Part shown: one piece after another, positions 1 to 7,782 of the stretch
Layout of the letters: every line of letters begins with the position of its first letter
How positions within the stretch are numbered: the stretch's first letter is position 1
Assembly: GCF_900112255.1 (NCBI RefSeq)
Contig: NZ_FOLE01000003.1
Coordinates: 248,001-312,000, forward strand
Reading direction: 5' to 3'
Source of the DNA: Flexibacter flexilis DSM 6793
Lineage (GTDB): Bacteria > Bacteroidota > Bacteroidia > Cytophagales > Flexibacteraceae
DNA: 64,000 bases
The notes under the pieces: model-generated
What the model saw: the letters and a program-made list of their open reading frames with translations, nothing else
What the model was told of the DNA's origin: nothing
Databases searched by the model: none
Program-made: the position numbers and the translations under genes

Positions 1-834
1 GTACAATTCAAAAATCACGTTGTTGCCTTCGCGTTTGAGTACTTCGTCTTCGGCTTCTTCAATGACGATGAGCAAATCGCCAGCCACGCCACCGCGCGGC
101 GGTACGTTGCCTTTGCCAGCCATCGACAGTTGCATTCCGTCGCCAACGCCCGCAGGAACTGGGATAGAAATTACTTCTTCGGTGAGTGTACGGCCATCGC
201 CATGACAAGATTCGCAACGCGTCGTAATGGTTTTGCCTTCGCCGTTACACACGGGGCAAGGCGATGACGAGACCATTTGTCCCAACATGGTATTGACCAC
301 GCGGCGCACTTGGCCAGTGCCGTTACAGTTGCCGCAATTTTGTACGGCAGTTCCGTTTTTAGAACCATTGCCACCGCACGACTGACAAGTTACGTGGCGT
401 TTTACTTTTACTTTTTTCTCTACACCGCCCGCGATTTCTTGCAAATTGAGTTTGAGCTTAATGCGCAAGTTGGGGCCTTTGCGCACGCCACGACGACCGC
501 CGCCGCCAAAACCATCTTCAAAGCCGCCGAATCCACCGCCGAAAATATCGCCAAAGCGCGAGAAAATGTCGTTCATGTCGTGGAAACCGCCGCCTCCACC
601 GCCGCCCATTTGCTCGGCCTGATGTCCGAAACGGTCGTAACGTGCGCGTTTGTCGGCATCGCTCAACACTTCGTAGGCTTCGGCAGCTTCCTTAAATTTG
701 TCTTCGGCTGCTGGGTTGTCGGGGTTTTTGTCGGGGTGATATTTGATGGCCAATTGTCTGTAAGCCTTCTTTATTTCTTCGGGTGTGGCCGTTTTGGCAA
801 CGCCTAACACCTCGTAGTAATCTCTTTTTGCCAT
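1..834 (-). CDS. dnaJ: Chaperone protein DnaJ (Hsp40), 3' end beyond window
   Basis: Co-chaperone that stimulates the ATPase of DnaK and delivers unfolded clients to it. All 278 visible codons are open from the ATG at 834 to the window edge; the C-terminal part is missing. Order seen: J domain (about 1-70) with the HPD motif at residues 33-35, a Gly/Phe-rich stretch (about 75-115), then four CxxCxGxG zinc repeats ([32 protein letters not shown], about 150-214) and the start of the substrate-binding domain. This is a full type I DnaJ. It lies 86 bp downstream of grpE on the same strand and is probably cotranscribed with it. Confidence 0.97.
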   Translation of the reverse strand, partial: MAKRDYYEVLGVAKTATPEEIKKAYRQLAIKYHPDKNPDNPAAEDKFKEAAEAYEVLSDADKRARYDRFGHQAEQMGGGGGGGFHDMNDIFSRFGDIFGGGFGGFEDGFGGGGRRGVRKGPNLRIKLKLNLQEIAGGVEKKVKVKRHVTCQSCGGNGSKNGTAVQNCGNCNGTGQVRRVVNTMLGQMVSSSPCPVCNGEGKTITTRCESCHGDGRTLTEEVISIPVPAGVGDGMQLSMAGKGNVPPRGGVAGDLLIVIEEAEDEVLKREGNNVIFELY

Positions 835-920
835 TTTCGTTTGTATAAAGAAACTTTCCGCCGCTTTCACAAGGGGCGATTTTGCTATAAAATCAAAATA
901 TTGCTTTCAGAATGAGGAGA

Positions 921-1478
921 TTATGCACCAATAATCACTTTAGCAAAGCGAATCGGTTTTTCGTGCAAATAATACCCTTTTTCTACCTCGTCGATTACTT
1001 TGCCTTTCAGCTCGTCGGTTGGGGCAGGGATTTGGGTAATGGCCTCATGCAAATCGGCATCGAATGGCGTGCCGTTGGCGTTCATGGGTTTTAGGCCGTT
1101 GCTTTCTAAGGTTTTGAATAATTTACCGAAAACCAATTGCAAACCTTCGCGCAATGCTTCGATGTCTTGGCTTGATTCTACGGCTTTTTGGGCGCGTTGG
1201 GCATCGTCCAAAACAGGCAATAAAGCCTTCATAAGGTCTTCGGTTGCGGTTTTGACAAGTTCGCTTTTTTCTTTGGCCGTGCGGCGACGGAAGTTGTCGA
1301 ACTCAGAATACAAACGGATATACTTCTCTTTTTGCTCGCCTAATTCCTGTTGCAACTGAACCACAGGGTCGCTGTCGGTTTGTGCTGCGGTGTTGTCAGT
1401 GGCTGTTGCCTCTTGTTGGTTGTTTTCTGCCATTTCGTCGGGCGTAGGAGTATATTCTTTTTCGTTGTTATTGTCCAT
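921..1478 (-). CDS. grpE: GrpE, nucleotide exchange factor for DnaK
   Basis: Releases ADP from DnaK so that the Hsp70 cycle can turn over. The 185-residue protein has an acidic, Gln-rich disordered N terminus (about 1-40), a long helix with the family's conserved stretch around YSEFDNFRRRTAKE (about 57-70), and the C-terminal beta-wing ending in the typical GYYLHEKPIRFAKVIIGA. Length is normal. It is the first gene of a grpE-dnaJ operon; dnaK is not in the window. A -7-like box and dyad repeats lie just upstream (1536-1576). Confidence 0.97.
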   Translation of the reverse strand: MDNNNEKEYTPTPDEMAENNQQEATATDNTAAQTDSDPVVQLQQELGEQKEKYIRLYSEFDNFRRRTAKEKSELVKTATEDLMKALLPVLDDAQRAQKAVESSQDIEALREGLQLVFGKLFKTLESNGLKPMNANGTPFDADLHEAITQIPAPTDELKGKVIDEVEKGYYLHEKPIRFAKVIIGA

Positions 1479-1535
1479 TGCTCAAATTTTTTGAATAATA
1501 TTCTTATGGAGTGATTGCGCAATTTCTTTGCCACA

Positions 1536-1576
1536 GACACTGCGCGTGTCATTATGGCAGAAATCCTACAAAAGTA
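1536..1576 (-). promoter_or_regulatory. grpE promoter -7 box with overlapping dyads
   Basis: On the minus strand TACTTTTG (1569-1576) fits the Bacteroidota -7 consensus TAnnTTTG. Just downstream, where transcription should begin, lie two dyads: GACAC-N5-GTGTC (1536-1550) and TGTCA-TTA-TGGCA (1547-1559, one mismatch). Their position suggests a repressor site or a 5' UTR hairpin. No clear -33 TTTG is present at the normal distance. Confidence 0.5.
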
Positions 1577-1604
1577 AGCGTTTGTTTTGGATTTATAAAA
1601 ATAG

Positions 1605-1775
1605 AAATCGCAGGCCTACGGCTTAGCTTTTGGTCGCAAAAAACAATGCCCTACAAAGATGCCAAGCCCAAAGGTTTTTGTAGTAATGAGCAAATCCGTT
1701 AGGATTAAAATCTTTGTAGGAACACCAAAACAAGCCATCACAAACGCCGTAGGTGTGGCATATTGAACATCATAT
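1605..1775. repeat. REP-like inverted repeat in intergenic DNA
   Basis: CCTACAAAGAT (1650-1660) is matched perfectly in inverse by ATCTTTGTAGG (1710-1720). Inside lie TTTTTGTAG (1674-1682), which can also pair with the left arm, and a small AATCC-GTTA-GGATT dyad (1693-1706). Flanking words such as GGCCTACGGC and GCCGTAGG resemble palindromic intergenic repeats common in Bacteroidota. No reading frame here looks like a gene. The stretch 1577-1807 holds nothing else recognisable. Confidence 0.5.
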
Positions 1776-1807
1776 TCAAATCATTTTCAACAAGAAAGGC
1801 TTTTTCT

Positions 1808-3424
1808 TTACGCAAACTCAGGGCTTTTTCCGCCTTTGTTCTTTTTGTTTTTATCCTGAAAACTAAACGTAATGCGTGCGCAAGCCTCCCGCAAAAAATC
1901 AATGGTCGTTTGTTCGGGCATTTTCATGTACGCAATTTCCAGCACCCCGATACTTTTGTATTCGTTCTGAATCGGGACAATCAGGACGGCAGCGGGAGCA
2001 GTTTCACCCAAACCCGATGAAATACTATAAAATCCTTTGGGCAAATTGGTCAGGATAATCGGCTCGCGGTCTTGCAACACTTGCCCATACATTCCGTCCA
2101 GTGGCATGGTGGTTTGTTTGGGTTCGATGGCGTAAGTGCCTTGCACCGTAAGCATGGGTTCGGGCTTTTTCTCAATTACATAAATGGCCGCCAAATGTGC
2201 CTCTGTTTGTTTGCAAAGTACCGTAATTACTTGGTCTATTGGATTTTTGTCTTGGTGCAACATGGCTCTTGAAACCTGCTCCAAGCCTTGCAAATGCTGG
2301 TGACGGATAGTTTCTTCTTGGCGAGCCACCGCAATTTCGGCGGCTTGTGTTTCGGCTTGGTTCATGTAGTGCCGAATGTTGCCAACCATTTCGTTGAAGT
2401 TGCGCGTAAGCTGGCCTATTTCGTCGTTGGAAGTGTTGCGCACCGCTCGAATATCTTCGCTAAAAGAGGTCTCGATGGCTTGGCGCATCCGTTGCGAAAG
2501 TGTCAGAATTGGGCGCGTAAACAAATAAGCCGTGTAAAAACTACCCACTACTGTACAAACCAATAGTACGGAAAGTAGCACCCAAAAACTGGCTTGAAAT
2601 TGTTCTTGTAGAATAGCAGTGCGTTTGTCGGCGTATTGGCGTATTTTGGTGAGTTCTGCTTGGATTTGGCGTGCATTGTTATTGGCTTGGCCTCGCAAGC
2701 CCGCTTTGTTGTGTACACCAATCACTTCGTCGGTATTGACCAATGTCATAAAACTATCGTGATAATATTCCAGCAAAGCCAAAATGGTTTTATTCTGCCG
2801 ATTTTCGATGATAAGTTCCTGATATTCTTCATTTAACTTATCAATATATTTTTTGTCGCGGCGCAAAAGATAGTCTTTTTCGTGGCGGCGCATCATCAGC
2901 AAACGCACTTGGTTGATGTGAAATTGGCTGTTTTCGAGGGCATGGACGGAGGCACGCATACGGCCTTCTAAGCCAAAATCTTTAAAGCCTCTTTCCTTGA
3001 TTTTATTGACCAACCACAAAAAATTATGATGCCGTGAGTCGCTCAAGTGCTTGAGTCGCACGAGCATAGACCTGAATTGTTCGTCTGCTTCGGCATCTTG
3101 TTTGTTTTCGGTAATCATATCTTGCAGCAGATGTTGCACCGAATCGGTGATAGTTTTATGCTGGCGTATGTAGCGGCTTTGGCCAGTTTTGAAAAATTCG
3201 GGGTTAATGCTCTCTTCCGAAATCCAATCTTGTTCTGTTACCTCGCTTTCGAGCGTGAGGATTTGCAGCACTTTGACGTTTTGGGAAAGATTGTTGAGTT
3301 GGGTTGTATTCCGCACGTATTGGCGGTAGAGCAGCCCAAAACCACCACCGATAAGAAAGGCCAAGAGCAGAAACGCAATCAGTAGTTTCTGTCTGATATT
3401 GATAGAAATCATATGTCTGAACAT
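1808..3424 (-). CDS. Membrane sensor protein: periplasmic helical domain, HAMP, GAF, no output domain
   Basis: 538 residues. An N-terminal membrane helix (about 12-32) is followed by a helical extracytoplasmic region, a second membrane helix (about 275-298), a HAMP segment ending near NDEIGQLTRNFNEMVGNI, a coiled coil and a C-terminal GAF-type domain (about 390-520). The protein then stops in a short Lys-rich tail. I see no histidine kinase, cyclase, GGDEF or methyl-accepting domain, so it probably signals through a partner. Start chosen at the first ATG (3424); an internal Met at 3412 is equally possible. It stands alone, with an inverted repeat across its putative promoter. Confidence 0.8.
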   Translation of the reverse strand: MFRHMISINIRQKLLIAFLLLAFLIGGGFGLLYRQYVRNTTQLNNLSQNVKVLQILTLESEVTEQDWISEESINPEFFKTGQSRYIRQHKTITDSVQHLLQDMITENKQDAEADEQFRSMLVRLKHLSDSRHHNFLWLVNKIKERGFKDFGLEGRMRASVHALENSQFHINQVRLLMMRRHEKDYLLRRDKKYIDKLNEEYQELIIENRQNKTILALLEYYHDSFMTLVNTDEVIGVHNKAGLRGQANNNARQIQAELTKIRQYADKRTAILQEQFQASFWVLLSVLLVCTVVGSFYTAYLFTRPILTLSQRMRQAIETSFSEDIRAVRNTSNDEIGQLTRNFNEMVGNIRHYMNQAETQAAEIAVARQEETIRHQHLQGLEQVSRAMLHQDKNPIDQVITVLCKQTEAHLAAIYVIEKKPEPMLTVQGTYAIEPKQTTMPLDGMYGQVLQDREPIILTNLPKGFYSISSGLGETAPAAVLIVPIQNEYKSIGVLEIAYMKMPEQTTIDFLREACARITFSFQDKNKKNKGGKSPEFA

Positions 3425-3432
3425 TTGTACTT

Positions 3433-3473
3433 ACTTTGGATAGGTTGCTGCAAAGGTAGTACCTATCCAAAGT
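3433..3473 (-). promoter_or_regulatory. Putative promoter of the HAMP-GAF gene framed by a 13-bp inverted repeat
   Basis: ACTTTGGATAGGT (3433-3445) and its exact inverse ACCTATCCAAAGT (3461-3473) flank a minus-strand TACCTTTG (3451-3458) that fits the -7 consensus. The repeat lies 9 bp before the start codon. It could be an operator or form a hairpin in the 5' end of the transcript. Confidence 0.5.
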
Positions 3474-3651
3474 TTTTATGTTAAGCAAAAATGAATTTTT
3501 AAAGAACTCAATAAAAGCTATTATTCTGATTGTTAAATACTTATATTTTTTGCCTTTAGTGTGTTAAACTATTGCTTTTGGTTTATGAAAAACAATAGTT
3601 TAATTTAGTACCCTTTATTTACTTTTTTTCAAAACCTAAAATTTTAGCACT

Positions 3652-4398
3652 ATGTATTTTCACAACAATTGGGCTGTAGTCATTCCCTTGGCTAACGAGG
3701 AGAGTGAATTTTTTGATTTAATATCGTTTGTGTCCACAACTTTAGACAGATTAGCATCAGGAACGGTATATTTAGTGGTAGATAAAGCAAGTAAAGACAA
3801 AACCCTTGAATTATCTCAAAGTTTATCTGAGCGGGACAGTCGCTTCATAACGGTATGGTCTCCCGAAAATAAAAATGTGGTTGATGCCTATCTAAAGGGC
3901 TACAGAGTGGCATACGATGCGGGGCATGAGTTCATTATAGAGATGGATGCGGGCTTGTCGCACGATCCGCGTGCAATTCCTATGTTTCTTCGGGTGCTAA
4001 ATGAAGGGAATGAATGCGCATTTGGTAGCCGATTTATCAATGGAGGTTCTACGGCAGATTCGGCATGGAAACGGCGTTTTTTGTCAAAGTTTGGAACTAC
4101 TTTAGCCAATGTGATGCTCGGAACTCATATGAAAGATATGACCAGCGGGTATCAGGGTTTTCATCGTTCTATTGTTAAGAAATTTTTAGAATATCCGCTA
4201 AAATCCAAAGCCCATTTTTATCAAACAGAGTTACGTTATTTGTTGCGATATAGTAGATATATGGAGGTTCCTATTCATTACAGAGCACCATCTCCGTCTG
4301 TTTCCAATAAAGCAATTAAAAACTCTATTGATTGTCTATTTTTTTACTTCTTTAAAAGATTAAATAATAAACCTGTTTTTCTTATAGATAAACACTAA
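3652..4398 (+). CDS. Family 2 glycosyltransferase, dolichyl-phosphate-mannose-synthase-like
   Basis: Probably transfers a sugar from a nucleotide sugar to a polyprenyl phosphate, making a lipid-linked donor for a membrane transferase. The 248-residue protein has a GT-A fold: VVIPLANEE near the N terminus, VVDKASKDKT as the first acidic motif, and EMDAGLSHDP (about 98-107) as the DxD-like metal site. GSRFINGGS follows, as in DPM1-type enzymes. No C-terminal membrane helices are seen. It sits 4 bp before a GT-C-type gene, which fits a donor synthase plus user pair. Sugar and acceptor are unknown. Strongly AT-rich compared with the flanking genes. Confidence 0.82.
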   Translation: MYFHNNWAVVIPLANEESEFFDLISFVSTTLDRLASGTVYLVVDKASKDKTLELSQSLSERDSRFITVWSPENKNVVDAYLKGYRVAYDAGHEFIIEMDAGLSHDPRAIPMFLRVLNEGNECAFGSRFINGGSTADSAWKRRFLSKFGTTLANVMLGTHMKDMTSGYQGFHRSIVKKFLEYPLKSKAHFYQTELRYLLRYSRYMEVPIHYRAPSPSVSNKAIKNSIDCLFFYFFKRLNNKPVFLIDKH

Positions 4399-4402
4399 AA
4401 AT

Positions 4403-7102
4403 ATGCTGAAAAATTTAAATTTTAACACATTTTTATCTAAGATAAAAGAAAGAAAATTATATTATTTATTCTTATTTTTTTCAGGCTTATTTTTTGCTTT
4501 TAGCGTACATCATTGGGGATATCAATTATTTACAGACCCAAAGATTTATTCCTATGTTGATGATGGAATGATTACATATTCGCATGCTAAAAACTTATAC
4601 GAGTATGGTTTTATTGGTGTTTCACCATCTGGCGGGATTGTGGAAGGATATTCTACTCCATTTTTATTCATCAATCACGTAATTGCTTATGGATTAGGTA
4701 TATCTTACCAGCAATATACAGATTTTCAAACATACATATCTTTGTTTTTTTTAGGTTGTTTGTTCTTTTACATTAGTGAGGGAATATCTTTTTGGGCAAG
4801 AGGTGTATTAGTAGGATTCTCTGTATTTATCTTTTGTAATTCTCAAATATTTTTAGAATGGCATGGGTCTGGTATGGAAAATGCACTTACTAATTTATTC
4901 ATTCCGTGGGCTATTGTCGTTTTGTACAATTATATCAAAACTAATAAAGTAACTATAGTAGGGATTATTGTAGTAGGATTGGCTTCTATTACTCGTGTTG
5001 ATTCACTATATTATATTGTTCCTTTACTTTTTATTTCCTTGTTATTTGTGTATAAACAAGGAAATAGTACATTTAAAAATATAGGAATAGACGGGGTTAA
5101 ATTTATGAGTATTCCTATATTTTCTTTGGTTACTCGTTATATTTATTTTTCTCATATTTTTCCTGACTCATCAAGAGCACAAGAAATTAGTATTGGCAAA
5201 CAACTTTATTTATTGTTTACTTTAGATACTTCTTATATAAAAAGCTCAATGAATTTGCTGCAATCAATATTTTATGTTAATGCAGCATACCTTATTATTC
5301 CAGCACTGGTTTTATTTGCTTTTGTGAAGTTATCAGATAATGAAAATGCTTTTATTTTCTTATTATTAATAGCTACTGTATTAATATTTTTTCATCCATT
5401 TATATTTCATGCCTCTAGGTTAGATCCCTCGAGGTATGGCTCGCAAGTACTGCCTATTGCTATTATGGTAGTTATTATTGCTGCCAAGCAAATTTTTGTT
5501 TGGAGTTATGACTTGAAAAAAATATTAATAATACCAGCCTTTGTGATGACTTCTTTGGTTACATTCAAACAATTGAGTCATGAACCTTATTATATTTGTT
5601 GTAATATGGACTGGATTGATGCATTTACTGCAAGGTTTAAGGGATGGGCTGATGAAAATAGAATCTATCGTGCTACAATTTCAAACCCTGATTTGGGAAT
5701 AGTAAGTTATAAAAAATGGTATAATATTGTTGATTTAGGTTGTTTGGGAAGTCCTGACTTAGGGCTTATTAATACCAATAGAGCCTTACAAGGTTTTTAT
5801 TTGGGGCAATTAAGACGACCTGATTTTATTCAAGCTCACTCAGAATGGGCGCAAATGTATCGTCATTTCTTGAATCATCCTGACTTTTTCAATTATTATA
5901 AACCCAATGAAGTTAATTATTCTCAAGTATCTAAAGATCGTTTACAAGGTGCACCTGAAATGATTTATGCTTCTGCTAGAGAAATAATTGATGTTAACAA
6001 TCCTGTCAAAAAATTTGATTTGAGCTTACAAGACAATCTTAAAAACCCTGATGTCCTGCTCAAATTAATTAACGAACAAGTAGCATTAGTTTTAAATAAA
6101 CAAAACTATAAACCATCTGATTGGGCGTATATTTCTAGACAAGTATTTCGTTATGTGCCTGAATTTAGAAAGTTAAACATTTTGGATAAGGTAGTAGAAA
6201 CATTATCTAAAATAGATGATAATGGTTATCATAAAACATTATTCTATTCATATAAAAACTCCCGATGGGATGAGAATATGTTTGAAATAACTAAACAATT
6301 ATGGCTCAAAGAATATTTTCAAACAACAGATTTTAATAATGCATTAAAAGACAATGCTATTAAGATATTTGATGCAAATGATTATCAATTATATATTAGC
6401 AAAAATAATGGAGCTGGTATAATATTTTCAAAGAAAAAACTTGATGAAGATGCAAATATATTCGTGCGCTTCATGCCTAAACAAGAACGACTTATTCCTG
6501 CCCCTTGGGTTATAACAGACAAGTATGAATATAATATGAACGCAATAAAAGAAGCGTATTTTGGCGAGCATGATGGCCTATATGTGTACTCATTCTATTA
6601 TACTACACATGATATTATGGACATTAAAGTTGCTCTTTCTACAAAAGATGGGGAGGTTATCAATATTCAACATTCTAATTATTTGATAAATCCACAAGAT
6701 AGCTTGTCTTATAATTTATTAAATAACCATACTGAAACTGGTAATCATAAAACAAATTATTATTCGGATGATAGTTTTAATGGCTATTTGGAAGTAAATG
6801 CTAGCACTGATAAATATGCACTGTATGGGCCTTATATTCGGATGAAAGCAGGTAATTATAAAATAAAACTTAATTACTTGGCTGATGATTATACAGATAA
6901 ATTCTATGCAGATATATTTTCTTCCGAGAAAGGAATTATTGCTCAAAATGACGGATTTAAACCTGCTCAATTGGGCGATAAAAAATGGCAAATAGTATAT
7001 AACGTCTCACTCAAAGAAGATGTTGAAAACTTTGAATTTAGGGTTAAATACAAAGGAGAAAAAATGGCTTCTTTAGAAAAAGTAACCATCATTCGCCAAT
7101 AA
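4403..7102 (+). CDS. Large polytopic GT-C-type glycosyltransferase (AftB/ZomB-like N-terminal motif)
   Basis: 899 residues. The N-terminal half has roughly ten or more hydrophobic helices. The C-terminal half (about 410-899) is soluble and presumably periplasmic. The segment after the first helix reads DDGMITYSHAKNLYEYG, followed by VEGYSTPF; this matches the DDAYI..YARNL....VEGYT pattern of GT89/AftB-like and ZomB-like GT-C enzymes, with the paired Asp as likely catalytic or metal site. It probably uses a polyprenyl-phospho-sugar made by the GT2 gene just upstream. Very AT-rich, suggesting acquisition or relaxed composition. Acceptor unknown; the assignment rests on this motif and topology only. 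Confidence 0.65.
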   Translation: MLKNLNFNTFLSKIKERKLYYLFLFFSGLFFAFSVHHWGYQLFTDPKIYSYVDDGMITYSHAKNLYEYGFIGVSPSGGIVEGYSTPFLFINHVIAYGLGISYQQYTDFQTYISLFFLGCLFFYISEGISFWARGVLVGFSVFIFCNSQIFLEWHGSGMENALTNLFIPWAIVVLYNYIKTNKVTIVGIIVVGLASITRVDSLYYIVPLLFISLLFVYKQGNSTFKNIGIDGVKFMSIPIFSLVTRYIYFSHIFPDSSRAQEISIGKQLYLLFTLDTSYIKSSMNLLQSIFYVNAAYLIIPALVLFAFVKLSDNENAFIFLLLIATVLIFFHPFIFHASRLDPSRYGSQVLPIAIMVVIIAAKQIFVWSYDLKKILIIPAFVMTSLVTFKQLSHEPYYICCNMDWIDAFTARFKGWADENRIYRATISNPDLGIVSYKKWYNIVDLGCLGSPDLGLINTNRALQGFYLGQLRRPDFIQAHSEWAQMYRHFLNHPDFFNYYKPNEVNYSQVSKDRLQGAPEMIYASAREIIDVNNPVKKFDLSLQDNLKNPDVLLKLINEQVALVLNKQNYKPSDWAYISRQVFRYVPEFRKLNILDKVVETLSKIDDNGYHKTLFYSYKNSRWDENMFEITKQLWLKEYFQTTDFNNALKDNAIKIFDANDYQLYISKNNGAGIIFSKKKLDEDANIFVRFMPKQERLIPAPWVITDKYEYNMNAIKEAYFGEHDGLYVYSFYYTTHDIMDIKVALSTKDGEVINIQHSNYLINPQDSLSYNLLNNHTETGNHKTNYYSDDSFNGYLEVNASTDKYALYGPYIRMKAGNYKIKLNYLADDYTDKFYADIFSSEKGIIAQNDGFKPAQLGDKKWQIVYNVSLKEDVENFEFRVKYKGEKMASLEKVTIIRQ

Positions 7103-7105
7103 AAC

Positions 7106-7141
7106 AAAAAGAGCTACCTAATATTATAGGTAGCTCTTTTT
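7106..7141. terminator. Bidirectional intrinsic terminator
   Basis: AAAAAGAGCTACCTA (7106-7120) pairs perfectly with TAGGTAGCTCTTTTT (7127-7141) around a 6-nt loop. T-runs on both strands serve the convergent genes on each side. Confidence 0.9.
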
Positions 7142-7147
7142 GTTAGT

Positions 7148-7729
7148 TTACGAACCGACTGGATAAATTTTGGAAAGGTCGGGACGCGTAATGCTCAATA
7201 GCTGAAATTCAGGCAACGAAAACATTTTTCGCATTCCGATTTTGTGTAAAAGCTCAATCTCGCCTACATAAATAGGATACAGCCCAAACAGCGCAACGCG
7301 GTCGTTTTCACCTAATTCGATATTCAAAAAATCTTCGGGCTTGGTGGTTGCCGAATTGAAAACCACAAAACCTTCCATTTCGGATTCGGGGTGAATCGTG
7401 CCACCAATGTCGAAAAGGCTACCAATCGCAAAATTATTGCTGTGGCGATGTGCTTCTATCAGGTGCGCCATCGCCAACGGCCATTCGATTTGCGCCGAAG
7501 GTACGGTAAGCATCAGTTCGGGTTTTAAACCCGCCTCGTCCCATTCGGGGTGCGAGGCTTCCGAAAGGCCGTAAGTGATAGCTGTAACAAAGCCTTTGTT
7601 AGGATAATTTAGGCATTGCGCCACCAAAATAACGTCGCCGTCTTCCGTTTCGATGCCTAATACTTCTGCCCTGATCCCCAATTTTTCGTTTAGGTATTCT
7701 AAAAATTTCTCTGCTCGCGCATTATTCAT
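7148..7729 (-). CDS. Suppressor-of-fused (SUFU) domain protein
   Basis: 193 residues, no signal peptide or membrane helix, so cytoplasmic. The pattern of a TYGLSEASHPEW segment, a central WPLAMAHLIEAHRH helix, and a late LYPIYVGEIELLHKIG segment matches bacterial SUFU-fold proteins. Some members of this family act as immunity proteins in polymorphic toxin systems, but no toxin gene lies nearby, so the role here is open. It is 53 bp downstream of nadV on the same strand and could be read through from that operon. Confidence 0.65.
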   Translation of the reverse strand: MNNARAEKFLEYLNEKLGIRAEVLGIETEDGDVILVAQCLNYPNKGFVTAITYGLSEASHPEWDEAGLKPELMLTVPSAQIEWPLAMAHLIEAHRHSNNFAIGSLFDIGGTIHPESEMEGFVVFNSATTKPEDFLNIELGENDRVALFGLYPIYVGEIELLHKIGMRKMFSLPEFQLLSITRPDLSKIYPVGS

Positions 7730-7782
7730 AACTGTTTGTTGTTTTGAGTTTATGCCAAAACCTTATCGGTTCGATTCGTAAT

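Noticed and set aside
277-807. Plus-strand 176-residue frame opposite dnaJ
   Set aside because: It is the antisense of the conserved J domain and Gly-rich region of dnaJ.
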